From positions 124,001 through 188,000 of the forward strand of contig JADHYV010000004.1 in assembly GCA_027604705.1 (NCBI GenBank): a DNA stretch of 64,000 nt. Direction: 5' to 3'. Each line of letters opens with the position of its first letter. Position 1 is the stretch's first letter. The position numbers were made by a program, and so were the translations under genes. Source of the stretch: Allomyces arbusculus (Eukaryota > Blastocladiomycota > Blastocladiomycetes > Blastocladiales > Blastocladiaceae). Positions 22,901 to 32,539 of this stretch are shown here, in pieces. The notes under the pieces were generated by a model that saw only the letters and a program-made list of their open reading frames with translations, was not told the DNA's origin and made no database searches.

Positions 22901-24803
22901 TGCGTCTATGAGGATGAAAATTGGCCAAATCCTGCGCGCTGATGCTGACCCAAACGCCCCATAGCAACGTACAAGGCCTACCTGTCCTACGTCGGCGGTT
23001 GGCTCTCGGTCGTTGTCCTCTTGTCGTTTGTTGTCACGTCGGGCTTCCAGTTCTCCTCGACTATCTTCCTGGTACGAGCAAGACTTAGGCTGCTCGTCCC
23101 GACGCTCTTTCCAGCTCATTCGCTGCCCATCGTCAATAGGGCCTCTGGGGTTCCGCGTCGAGCTCAGGTAACGGCGACGACGTCGGCTATTGGCTTGGTG
23201 GGTACGGCGGGCTGCTGATCGCCGGTGCCATTGCCGCCGTCTCGTCGTTCTACATTGTTCTCGCAGTCGTCGCGACCCGCGTCGCGAGAATCACCATGAC
23301 CAAGTTGCTCAACGCGATTTTGCGTGCGCCCATGTCGTGGTGGGACGTGACACCAGCCGGTACGCGTTGTTGCTTTTTCTCTTGTCTCAATGCAGGGTCT
23401 GATGTGCCATCGTTGTTACAGGTCGCATTCTGAACCGCATGACGGGCGACCAGCGCACCGTCGACCGCATGATCCCGAGTTTCTCGTTCCAAATTCTCGC
23501 CTTTGTTTTCCAAGTGCTCGGCACCGTCATTACGATTGTCACGGCGACGCCGTGGTTCCTCGTCGTTTTGATCCCAATCACGGGCATCTTTTTGCTCGTG
23601 CAGCGCGTGTACCTCGCGAGCTCGCGAGAACTCGAGCGCGTAACCATGGCGCAAGCATCGCCCGTTTACCAGCACATCACCGAGTCGCTGACGGGACTCG
23701 CAACCATTCGCGCATTTGCCCACTCGGCCCGGTTCCAGACCGACGCTGAGGCCAAGGTCGATCTGGCCGCGTCGGGCACCTACACGCTCAACGCGACGCG
23801 GTGGTGGCTGTCGGTGCAGCTGCAACTGCTGAGCACGGCCATGATCGGCGTGTTTGGGATCCTGGCCGTTTCGACGCCCGTGTCCGGCACCGCAATTCTC
23901 GGGACGGCGCTCACGTACGCGATGCAAATCACGGGCATTTTAGCCGCCACGATTGAGACGTCGGCGATGCTCGAGAATTCTCTTGTGTCGATGGAGCGTA
24001 TTCAAGAGTACATGGACGTGCCCGCCGAAGCACGCGAGGATACGCCATTTGCACTCGACGCAGCGTGGCCCGCATCTGGTGCCGTCGAGTTCCGCGACTA
24101 TTCGACAACGTACCGGGCCGGGCTCGACCCGGTGCTCAAGCATATCAACCTGCAAATCAACCCGGGCGAACGGGTCGGGATTTGCGGGCGCACGGGCAGC
24201 GGCAAGTCGTCGCTCATGCTCGCGCTATTCCGCGTGCTCGAGGCCACTTCTGGCTCAATTGTCATCGACGGAATCAACATTGCCACCGTCGGTCTGCAGG
24301 ACCTGCGGTCGCGGCTGACGATCCTGCCACAGGAAGCTGTCCTGTTCGACGCGCCGCTGCGCGCTAACCTCGACCCGGCTGGGACCATAGACGACGCGGC
24401 GCTGTGGAACGCACTCGAGCGCGCATCGCTCGTCGAGTACGTGCGGTCGCTCGAGGGCCAGCTCGACGCGCCGCTCACGCGGGATTCCATGTCGGCGGGC
24501 CAAGCGCAGTTGCTTTGCCTGGCGCGCGCAATCGTGCGCAAATCGAAAGTCCTTGTGCTCGACGAGGCGACGGCAGCCATGGACCCGGTTACGGACGCGG
24601 TAGTGCAGGAGACGGTGCGCCGCGAGTTTGAGGGGTGCACGGTGCTCACAGTCGCGCACCGGATTGGAACAATCATGGATTCGGATAAGATTGTCGTGCT
24701 GGATCACGGCGACGTGGCGGAGGTGGGCGCGCCGAAGGATTTGCTGGCAGACCCGGCGTCGCTGTTCTACGCGCTCGCCAATGGAAGTGGGTTGGTGGGG
24801 TAG
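19995..24803 (+). CDS. ABCC-family (MRP type) full-length ABC transporter
   Basis: Multi-exon gene with TMD0-TMD1-NBD1-TMD2-NBD2 order, about 1,430 residues. Exon 1 (19995-20030) gives MGRQFCQGGLPL; 90-nt and 89-nt introns follow, and exon 2 reads DLDPCFQDGVLLP like MRP N-termini. Later introns lie near 20548-20605, 22897-22952, 23072-23138 and 23359-23422. NBD1: Walker A GKIGSGKSALL, signature LSGGQRARV, Walker B IVLLDDPLSAVD (catalytic Glu replaced by Asp, as usual in ABCC). NBD2: Walker A GRTGSGKSSLM, Walker B VLVLDEATAAMD with the Glu present. The NBD2 signature is MSAGQ rather than LSxGQ. MRP proteins export glutathione conjugates and other organic anions across vacuolar or plasma membrane; substrate unknown. 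Confidence 0.93.
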
Positions 24804-25451
24804 ATTGCGAAGTGATTGATTTTTGATGTAGACGAAGATTGAACATGCTTCCTTGCGCGGTTTTCTATTTGGATGTCATAGGAGGTCGACACGGCCGCGT
24901 GGTCCAGTTCGAGTCTCAGTGGCCTCCTTGGGCCACAACCAGTCGATTCTGTCGTCCCAGGAAGTTTGATGAGAACGACGTCGAGAATTCAGATCAGATG
25001 CGTCTCCATTCTCCGCCCGGTTTTGCTTGTCGTGGTGGTCGAAATGAAAGAGTGCGGCGGTTGTCGTGTCGGGCGTTCGTCCAGGCGAAATCAGTGAAGT
25101 CGGAGACACAGGCGAAAGACACGTGACCGCGTCTTCCCACCGCCCGCCGTCGAGCCGGTCTCCCTCCATCTCCCTCTCCACCCTTGACAGCCACGCCGAT
25201 GGGAAACCATGCCGTCCCCCACTCGCAGTTTCGAGACTTCCGGCTGCCGCGAGCACGCGCTCCGGTCGCACGATTCGGGCACGCGGTTTGGCATGGGAAC
25301 CTCGCCGCGAGCACGCGCGACGCGCCAACATGTCGACCAACCGCCCGACCGAAAGACCGACCGGCGCCTATAAAGCCGGTGCGCACGCGCGCAGCCGCGC
25401 TCTCCCTCGACAACGACCACCGCGTTCCCTGCCGAGTACCCGTTACGCATC
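24804..25451. other. Promoter region of first secreted-family gene
   Basis: About 650 bp after the ABCC stop. No gene is supported. The last 90 bp hold a TATA box followed by a pyrimidine-rich leader and the start of the secreted-family copy A. Confidence 0.55.
25369..25375 (+). promoter_or_regulatory. TATA box of copy A
   Basis: TATAAAG in the context GGCGCCTATAAAGCC, 77 bp upstream of the ATG at 25452. Similar boxes stand before the other family copies, which supports a functional role. Confidence 0.6.
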
Positions 25452-27136
25452 ATGAAGTACCCGACGCTGCTCCTCGCGACCGCTGCGGCGGCGCTCGCCG
25501 TGGTCGCGACCACCGCCGACGCGCAGCAGATCGTCGGCAATGTTCCCGCAACCACGGCCACCACGACGGGCACGACAGCGCCGCCCCACCTGACGGTCGT
25601 GCACACGGCCAAGCCCAAGCGCAAGCGCACAAAGGGCGGGATCAAGGCGTGGACGGCCGAGATGCAGGCGGCTCTCAAGAAGAAGCGCGTTGGCGCGCGC
25701 GTCAGCACGAAAGTTAAGGGTGGCAAGCCGATCAAGAAGACCAAGTCGAAACTATCGGCGGCGGCACGCAAAGCGCGCAAGGCGCGGCACGCCAAGAAGG
25801 TCAAAGCGCTCAAGCAGAAGATGAGCAAGTTGCCTGTGGGTCACCCGGACCGGAAGAAGCTCGCGCTGAAGCTCAAGAAGCTCCGACTCAAGTCCAAGAA
25901 GGCGAACAAGAAGCCCAAGGCCAAGACGGCGGCGCGTACGTGGTGTTTGGTTTTGGGTCGGCTATGCGCGTGCGAAACCAGTTTAGCGAAACTGACGGAC
26001 CGTTCTCTGCTCCGCTAGTCATGTCGACGGCTGCAGCCCCTGGCGCGCACAAGACGCACGCGCACTCGTCGCCTGCCGGACTCGTGCCGTTTGTCGACCC
26101 GCCCTTCCCCGCCGCGATCCAGCACGGCGCCGACGGGTCGGTCCGTCTCGTGCGCAAGGGCCTCACGGCTGGTCATGGCGTGATCCACAAGTACGGCTTC
26201 CAGACGGCCAAGCCGCTCGCGATCCCTGCCGGGACCAAGTACGTGACGTTCCTGGCCAAGATCAAGGCGCAGGCCAAGAAGCCCGTGCAGCGCAACCTCA
26301 AGAAACAGACCGGCAAGACCTTGGCGCGCCCGAGCTCGGCGCCGGTGTGCCGCAAGTCTGACACGGCCATCACCGTCTTCCACGGCGGCAAGCCCCTCGG
26401 CGGGCTGCGGTTCCCCAAGGGGTCGCACGGCAGCAGCAAGTACGAGACGCTGCGTCTGCGCGTGCCCGTCTCCAAGCTGTCGCACACGTCAGCGCCGATC
26501 ACGCTGCAGGCCGCGCACGACCACGCGTCAGCGTCCAAGTGCATGGACCACTCGATCCTGCAGATCAAGGGGTTCAAGGTGCAGTTCCACGACACGCTGC
26601 CCGTGCGCAAGCCCAAGACGGCTGCCGCCGGTGCCAAGGCCAAGTTCTCGGTGTCCGAGTCGGGATACGACTACGCGTCGTTTGACGACTCGTGGGACGA
26701 GTCGTACGATGACATGTGGGAGGACAACTACGATGGCGACTTCTCGGTTTCCGAGGACGCGGCGTACGAGGGCGACGACATGTGGGAGGACAACTATGAC
26801 GAGGGCTTCTCGGTCTCGGAGGACGCGGCCTACGACGGCGACGACATGTGGGAGGACAACTACGATGGCGACTTCGCGGTCGCTGACGAGGCCGGTCCGG
26901 CCGACAATGTCGATGACGAGGCCGAGGACGCCTACGACGGCGGCGATTTCTCGGTTTCTGAGGACGCGTATGGCGGCGACGACCTGTGGGACGATGCGTA
27001 CGACGGCGAGGGCTATTCGGTCGAGGGCGACGCGGACGCCGAGGATGAGGATCAATGGGATGACGGGTACGATGGCGAGGGCTTTTCGACGGCCGAGGAC
27101 GCCTGGGAGTGGCCGTCATGGTGGCCCTTCAAGTAG
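25452..27136 (+). CDS. Secreted-family protein copy A: signal peptide, Lys/Arg-rich region, core domain, acidic repeat tail
   Basis: Two exons, 25452-25935 and 26019-27136, with an 83-nt intron (GTACGT donor, CGCTAG acceptor); 533 residues. Residues 1-24 (MKYPTLLLATAAAALAVVAT) are a clear signal peptide. Residues 50-160 are extremely Lys/Arg-rich (RKRTKGG, KARKARHAKKVKALKQKM). The core domain spans about 175-370: GADGSVRLVRKG, HKYGFQTAKPLAIPAGTKYV, a Cys in APVCRKSD, and KCMDHSILQIKGFKVQFHD. Residues 380-525 are Asp/Glu/Gly-rich repeats built on DDMWEDNYDGDFSVSEDA. Copies B-D downstream lack the long basic region. I recognise no known family. The opposite charges at the two ends suggest self-assembly or binding to a charged wall polymer; this is speculation. 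Confidence 0.8.
26640..27125 (+). repeat. Acidic D/E/G-Y/W repeat tail, about 6 degenerate units
   Basis: Within copy A, a unit of about 22-24 codons with the cores DDMWEDNYDGDFSVSED and YDGEGFS recurs about six times. The first three units are nearly identical at the protein level, later ones are more diverged. It encodes a highly negative tail with regularly spaced aromatic residues. Confidence 0.8.
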
Positions 27137-27514
27137 ACACGCGGCACGGTTTCGATCGCGTCGGTGCGTCGAGTTGGGCGCCCAGAGTGGTGTGGGGGCT
27201 GATCGGGGATTGACGAGTGCGTGTTCACGATGGGTCAGCTGGTCTGGCCCATTCGCGCACTGTGGGCTGAGCGAGCGAGGAAAACTATTTCGTAGTTGAA
27301 CAATGAGTTGTTTCATTTCTTGTTTAATTTTGAGCGAGTGTTGGACACGGCGACGGTCGTCCCACAGCATTGCCGCGCGATCCAGCTCGTTCTGTGGGTC
27401 GTTTCACGCCAGAGCGCGACAGGTCCGGCCGGAGATCAGCACTGCATCAGTCAAGTGCCGGGCTCCTTCAAAGCCAAGGTGCGGGAGACCACGGGAGACC
27501 GTCAGCGCATCAGC

Positions 27515-27527
27515 GCATCAGCGGAGC
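27515..27527 (+). promoter_or_regulatory. Shared upstream element of the secreted family
   Basis: GCATCAGCGGAGC. The same 13-mer occurs at 30480-30492 before copy D, and GCACCAGCGGAGC at 29107-29119 before copy C. It lies 64-120 bp upstream of each TATA box. It could be a transcription-factor site or simply shared ancestry of the duplicated flanks. Confidence 0.45.
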
Positions 27528-27590
27528 ACCGCACTCTCAGTTGGCGCGGGGATCCGCACTCTGCATCGTCGTGTCACACGTGGTGGCCGG

Positions 27591-27597
27591 TATAAAT
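27591..27597 (+). promoter_or_regulatory. TATA box of copy B
   Basis: TATAAAT in the context GGCCGGTATAAATG, about 200 bp upstream of the ATG at 27791. The flanking GGCC(A/G)G is shared with copies C and E. Confidence 0.6.
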
Positions 27598-27790
27598 GTC
27601 GGACGCGCCCTCGCCGCGCTTCTCTCTTCTGCACTGACCTGCGCACCCCGACCAGAGTCCTGACCCGCTGCCGCGAGCCCTGATCCTACCACCACACGCC
27701 CTGATCCCTCCACCACGCGCCCTGATCCCGCCACCACGCGCCTGGCCTCCTCGACCGTTCCCGGTTCTCTTCGACGGCCAATTCGCGACG

Positions 27791-28594
27791 ATGAACAAGC
27801 TCGCGACGCTCTTCTTCCTCCTCATTTCCGCCGTCGCCGTCGCCGTGATGCTCGCGCCCGCAGCGCGCGGTGCTATCGCATAAGCTGCCGTGCCTATCCC
27901 CGACAAGACGATCTACCCGAGCCTCGACGTGTTTTCCGAGCCGGCGATCCCCATGACTGTGTCACGCGACGCCGACGGGTCGATGCGGCTCGTGCGCAAG
28001 GGCACGACGGTGCCGGACGGCCGCACGCACATGTTTGGGTTCCGCACGGTCGGCACGCTCCCGATCCCGGCGGGCATCAAATCGGTGACCATGTCAGTTA
28101 CGTTTGCCGTGGCCTCGGCGCCGGCGTCGCCGGCGTACATGTCGCGCAACGTGCGGATTCCCGGCACGTGCGTGATCCAGTCGACCTACAAGGAGCTCGG
28201 CGACTATTTCCACTTGTTCGCGCGCCGCGCGCCGACCTACGGTGATTACGGGTCTCTCGCCAAGGAAGAAACGTTCCGCATCACGGTACCGTCGCGCGAT
28301 ATTGGGTACCAGATCATGCCGACGCTGCTCAAGGTGTTCCACCAGTACCAGTCCAACTATGGGCTATCGTGCGTCGTCTCGGCAACGGTCGTCGTCAAGG
28401 AGTTCAAGATCATTTTCCACGCGACCGAGCAGCCCATGTGGTATGGCAAGCTCATGGCCTTGGGGGACACGGGACGCGCGGTCGACGACGATGATGATGA
28501 TGGCGACGAGGACACGTTTGACGAGTACGGCGGAGCGTACTCGCTCGTCGACGAAGCGTTTGGCGAGGACGAGTATGTGGGCTACGACGAGTAG
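27791..28594 (+). pseudogene. Secreted-family copy B, in-frame stop after signal peptide
   Basis: Starts MNKLATLFFLLISAVAVAVM, almost identical to copy D, giving a good signal peptide. At 27881-27883 the frame has TAA where copy D has CAA (Gln), directly after the signal peptide region. Downstream the frame is then fully open for more than 230 codons: DADGSMRLVRKG, HMFGFRTVGTLPIPAG, RIPGTCVIQSTYKEL, APTYGDYGSLA, VVVKEFKIIFHATEQP, and the acidic tail DTFDEYGGAYSLVDEAFGED. So either this is a very young pseudogene, or the stop is bypassed or is an assembly error. No intron is seen that would remove it. The core domain keeps the family motifs, unlike the older relics near 42 kb. Confidence 0.7.
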
Positions 28595-29349
28595 GTCGGC
28601 GCAGTCAGGATTCTCGTCGTCGAGGGCGTGCGGCCCTGATTTGTCGCGAGGTGCTTTCCGCGGCCATAGTCGTTGTTGTGCAGGTCGCGCGGGTGCGGCA
28701 GGCTAGATACCGCCACCGATACCAGTAGTTTGTTGATTGCTGTTGTGATCGGAGAGAAAAAAGCGGGGGGCATTTCTGTTGTGGCATACCTGCATATATT
28801 CATCGCAGTCTACATTCGTGCTTAAAGGCCGTGGTTGCGTCTTGAACAAGGGAATTTCTGTCGAAATGTCGACCTAGTCTATCCGCAGGACTGCAGCCAA
28901 GAACAAGCTCGCGCTTCCCACTCCAAGCAAGTGAGGAGACTTATTTCGTAGTTGAGCAATGAAACGATATATTTTCTTGTTCGAGCGAGCGCAGGAAGCG
29001 AGCCGTATTTATGCGGCAACCCTTTTCAGAGCACGAGACGTCGAGCTGCTGCACTCCTGCCTCCATCAAGCCGAGGTGCGGAAGATCGTGGGGGTCCACC
29101 AGCACCGCACCAGCGGAGCGATGGGCTCAGGCACCCAGGTCGCGCAGCGCTGCGCACTCCGCTCCAGCGCCAAACGCGGCGGCCAGTATAAATCTCGGTT
29201 GCCCCCTCGTCGCGCTCCCTTCCACTACACGAGCCCGCTTGCCGACCCAACGACCAGAGTTCTGATCTGATCACCATCACGCACTCGGACCAAAACGTGC
29301 CCGACCCTTTCGACCGCGTCCTGCTCTCGCCAACGGTCGCTTTGCGCCC
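28595..29349. promoter_or_regulatory. Intergenic and promoter region of copy C
   Basis: About 750 bp without a supported gene. The first part (to about 28810) is the 3' flank of copy B and resembles the 3' flank of copy D (GTGGCATACCT(G/C)CATA). The second part has the TTTCGTAGTTGAGCAATGAA segment shared with the copy B upstream region, element GCACCAGCGGAGC and a TATA box at 29187. Confidence 0.55.
29187..29193 (+). promoter_or_regulatory. TATA box of copy C
   Basis: TATAAAT in the context GGCCAGTATAAATC, 163 bp upstream of the ATG at 29350, matching the copy B box base for base apart from one flanking position. Confidence 0.6.
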
Positions 29350-30159
29350 ATGAGCAAGCCTGCAACGCTCGTGCTCCTCCTCTCGGCCGTTGCCGTCGCG
29401 GTGATGCTCGCGCCCTCTGTGCCAGTCACTGCCACGCGGGCCATGGCGCCTGTGCCCGAGAAAATCATCTACCCGAAGCTCTACGCGTTTTCCGACCCGC
29501 GGTTTGTGCCCATGCCCATGGACGTGACGCGCGATGCCGACGGGTCGATACGGCTCGTGCGCAAATGCCTGACGATCTCATGGGGCCAGATGCACATGTT
29601 TGGACTTAGCACGTCAGCGTACCCGATCCCGATCCCCACGGGCGTCAAGTCGGTGACAATCTCGGTCACGTTTGCCGTAGAGCAGGCACCCATCTCGCCC
29701 GCCTACATGGCGCGCAGCATTCGGATTCCCGGGACGTGCGCGATCCAGATGACCTACAAGGAACTCGGCGACACTTCCCGGATGTTCGCGCGCCGCGCTC
29801 CGACCTACGGCGACTATGGGTCGCTTGCGCAGATGGAATCGTTCCGTGTCACGGTGCCGGCGCGCGACCTCGGGTCTCATGTGCCGCCAATGATGCTCAA
29901 GGTGTTTCACCGGATCCAGCCGAACAACAAGGTGAGATGCATCGACGTTACGACGGTCGTCGTCAAAGAGTTCAAGATCATTTTCCACTCGACCGAGCAG
30001 CCCGCGTGGTACGGCAAGCTCATGGCCATGGGGGACACGGGTCGCGCATTCGACAACGACGACGAGGATGCGGAGGACTCGTTTGACGATCAGTTTGGTG
30101 GCGCGTACTTCCTCGCCGACGAGGCGTCTGGTGACGACGAGTACCCTGACTACGAGTAG
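29350..30159 (+). CDS. Secreted-family protein copy C
   Basis: One exon, 269 residues. Residues 1-28 (MSKPATLVLLLSAVAVAVML) form a signal peptide. The core domain keeps DADGSIRLVRK, GQMHMFGLST, GVKSVTISVTFAV, RIPGTCAIQMTYKELGD, FARRAPTYGDYGSLAQME, RVTVPARDLGSHVP, CIDVTTVVVKEFKIIFHSTE and QPAWYGKLMAMGDTG. The tail (about residues 235-269) is Asp/Glu-rich, ending GDDEYPDYE. Two Cys (in GTC and RCID) are shared with copies B and D and may form a disulfide. An extra Cys is present in VRKCLTIS. The family is unrecognised. It is likely exported through the ER; final location is unknown. Confidence 0.8.
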   Translation: MSKPATLVLLLSAVAVAVMLAPSVPVTATRAMAPVPEKIIYPKLYAFSDPRFVPMPMDVTRDADGSIRLVRKCLTISWGQMHMFGLSTSAYPIPIPTGVKSVTISVTFAVEQAPISPAYMARSIRIPGTCAIQMTYKELGDTSRMFARRAPTYGDYGSLAQMESFRVTVPARDLGSHVPPMMLKVFHRIQPNNKVRCIDVTTVVVKEFKIIFHSTEQPAWYGKLMAMGDTGRAFDNDDEDAEDSFDDQFGGAYFLADEASGDDEYPDYE

Positions 30160-30786
30160 GTCGGCGTGGTCGAGCTCTCGGTCGTTGAGGACGTCGCGTG
30201 GATTTCATATGACGCGACATGTCGCGGTCGTTCATGTCGTTGCTGTGCAAGGCGTGCAGGAGCGGGAAGCGAGGTACCACCGTAGATTTCGGCAGTTTGT
30301 TGATTGTTGTTGTGATTCGGCCGAGAGCAAGCGCATTTCTACTGAACAAACATCAATTTATCGCACGTTAAAAATTATCGCACAGACATGAATTTGTCTT
30401 CATGTCGAATGAATCCAGCATGTCAAGCAACCTCGACCATTGCAGCCTCCACACTGTGGGGCAGCGGGAGACCTCTCGCGCATCAGCGGAGCGCCCGGCT
30501 CCCACAAACTCCCACCTGCTTCACGGGAGACCATCACTGCATCAGCAGAGTGGGGTTCCCAGCTGGCGCGCCGATCGCACACTGCTCTCCAGCGCCACGC
30601 ACCGTGTCCGGTTTAAAAGTCGACCGCACCCTTGATGCGCTTCCTTCTTCCGCACGACCCGTCGCGCTCTGACCCGACCACCACGCACCCTACTCCATCG
30701 CCGCACACTCGACCCATCCAGGACCGCCACGGGCCCGAACCGACCGACCGACCGTTTTTGCTCTCTTCGACGGCCAATTCGCGACG
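30160..30786. promoter_or_regulatory. Intergenic and promoter region of copy D
   Basis: About 630 bp, no supported gene. It has the GCATCAGCGGAGC element at 30480-30492 and a variant TATA box at 30612. The 60 bp before the ATG (CTCTCTTCGACGGCCAATTC and on) are nearly identical to the copy B leader, evidence of duplication that included the 5' leader. Confidence 0.55.
30612..30618 (+). promoter_or_regulatory. Variant TATA box of copy D
   Basis: TTTAAAA in the context GTCCGGTTTAAAAGTC, 169 bp upstream of the ATG at 30787, at the same relative position as the TATAAAT of copy C. Confidence 0.5.
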
Positions 30787-31632
30787 ATGAACAAGCTCGC
30801 GACGCTCGTCTTCCTCCTCATTTCGGCCGTCGCCGTCGCCGTGATGCTCGCGCCTGCGGCGCGCGGTGCGATCGGGCAAGCTGCCGCGCCCGCGCCCGAC
30901 AAGACGATCTACCCGAAGCTCTACACGACTTCCGACCCGTACAAGCCCGTGGACGTGATGTACGACGGGGACGGGTCGATGCGGGTCGTGCGCGGGCCCC
31001 TGATCACGATCCCGTTTGGTCAAACAAACATGATTGGGTTCCGCACGTACCCAGTCCCGATTTCCGCGGGCACCAAGTCGGTGACCATCTCCGTCACGTT
31101 TGCCGTCTCGGGGGCGCCCGTGTCGCCGGCCTACCGGCTGCCCGGCACGTGCGTGCTCCAGGCGGCCTCCAAGGAATTACTCAGCGGCGAATCTCAGATG
31201 CTCGCGCGACGTGCGCCAACGTATGGCGATCAAGGGCCGCGGGCAATGGAATCGTTCCGCGTGACGGTGCCGGCGCGCGACTTTGGGTCCCATGTGCCGC
31301 AGTTGCTGCTCAAGGTGTTTTACCAGCACCAGCCGAACAAGAAGTCGTGCCGCGACCTGACGACGGTCGTGGCCAAGGAGTTCAAGATCATTTTCCACTC
31401 GACCGAGCAGCCCGCGTGGTATGGCAAGCTCATGGCCATGGGGGACACGGGCCACGCGGTCAGCGAGGATGACTTTGACGACGAGGATACGTTTGACGAG
31501 TACGGCGGAGCGTACTCGCTCGTCGACGAGGCGTTTGGTGACGACGAGGATACGTTTGACGAGTACGGCGGAGCGCACTCGCTCGTCGACGAGGCGTTTG
31601 GTGACGACGAGTACGTGGGCTACGAAGAGTAG
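30787..31632 (+). CDS. Secreted-family protein copy D with duplicated acidic tail
   Basis: One exon, 281 residues. Signal peptide MNKLATLVFLLISAVAVAVM, near-identical to copy B. Core domain: DGDGSMRVVRG, TNMIGFRTYPVPISAGTKSV, RLPGTCVLQAASKEL, LARRAPTYGDQGP, VTVPARDFGSHVPQLL, SCRDLTTVVAKEFKIIFHST and EQPAWYGKLMAMGDTG. The tail holds two nearly identical 21-residue blocks (DTFDEYGGAYSLVDEAFGDDE) in tandem. This is the best-preserved copy and the reference for judging the stop in copy B. The tandem arrangement with copies B and C on the same strand, each with shared flanks, shows segmental duplication. Function unknown. Confidence 0.82.
   Translation: MNKLATLVFLLISAVAVAVMLAPAARGAIGQAAAPAPDKTIYPKLYTTSDPYKPVDVMYDGDGSMRVVRGPLITIPFGQTNMIGFRTYPVPISAGTKSVTISVTFAVSGAPVSPAYRLPGTCVLQAASKELLSGESQMLARRAPTYGDQGPRAMESFRVTVPARDFGSHVPQLLLKVFYQHQPNKKSCRDLTTVVAKEFKIIFHSTEQPAWYGKLMAMGDTGHAVSEDDFDDEDTFDEYGGAYSLVDEAFGDDEDTFDEYGGAHSLVDEAFGDDEYVGYEE
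31488..31613 (+). repeat. 63-bp tandem duplication in copy D tail
   Basis: Two adjacent 63-bp units (GAGGATACGTTTGACGAGTA and on) differ at a single position that I can see (TAC versus CAC, Tyr to His). The frame is kept, adding 21 acidic residues. The near identity marks a very recent event. Confidence 0.85.
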
Positions 31633-32539
31633 TGCGCGGTTGGGTGTTTGATCGCTGAGGATGGGCGGCTTTGATTTGACGCGACATGTGTTTTTTGTTC
31701 GCTGTTGTTGGTGTGCAGGTCGCGCGGCCCGCGACAAGCGTGATATCGCCACAGATACTAGCAGTGTTGATTCTCGTTGTGATTGGAGAGAAAGAGTGGG
31801 CGCATTTCTTTGTGGCATACCTCCATAAATTCATCGCAGTCCATCGTCGTGCGCAATGGCCGCGTATTCTTGCGGCTAGATGAGGGGATGCCCTGCACGT
31901 TGCGAAATCCCGCTCGTCAGCAGCGACACCTGCTCATGAGCATTGGCCGTGAGACCAATGCGGACCCGCGATGATGGTACCGGGTCCCGGGCAGATCTGA
32001 TGTCGCGTGTGGTCGCGTCGACGCTGTTATCCGAGCTCGTGTCACTCAGAGCTCTGACGTGGACTGGTCGCGGAGGTCGAAATAGCGTCGCGGCCCTCTG
32101 CGCTCTTCACCACCATCGACCACAGACCACCCGGCCAGCAGGTGGCCGCGCGACGCGTGCTTGGTTGCTGAGCAGGCGGCCGTACGCTCCAGCGCTCCCA
32201 CGCTCTCCATCTTAACGCCGTTTTTTAATCCAGCCAAACATCGCGCGCCTCTCGCTGCCCGACCAAGATCAATTCAGCGCAACCACACGCTCAGCGCCCT
32301 GCACGCGTCGCGACGTTCTCCAGCTCTGTTGGCCAGTATTAATTGCTGCCCTAGATCTGCGCTGTGCTCCTCCTCTGCGATACTGGCACCTCGAATCTGT
32401 TTTCGCAAGTACGGTCTCGCACGCTCTCCCCACTGAACCGCCGTGGCTCACTCGACGTGCCATATGACGCACAATCGTGACACGCGCGCTCACCCGATTT
32501 GCTTGCTCATGCACCATAGCGGCCCGCACGCCCACCACT
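31633..32539. promoter_or_regulatory. Intergenic region before copy E
   Basis: About 900 bp, no supported gene. The first 200 bp resemble the copy B 3' flank (GTGATTGGAGAGAAA, GTGGCATACCTCCATAAA). A TATTAAT at 32337-32343 in the context GGCCAGTATTAAT is the degenerate counterpart of the TATA boxes of copies B and C. Confidence 0.5.

Larger units (their letters stand above)
27137..27790. promoter_or_regulatory. Intergenic and promoter region of copy B
   Basis: About 650 bp with no supported gene. It holds a stretch near 27288-27345 (TTCGTAGTTGAACAATGA, then a T-rich run ending GAGCGAG) that resembles the segment at 28944-28990 before copy C, the element GCATCAGCGGAGC at 27515-27527, and a TATA box at 27591. 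Confidence 0.55.

Noticed and set aside
27884-28594. Copy B as a functional shorter protein starting downstream of the stop
   Set aside because: There is no Met before the conserved core and the signal peptide would be lost; a young pseudogene or sequence error is simpler.
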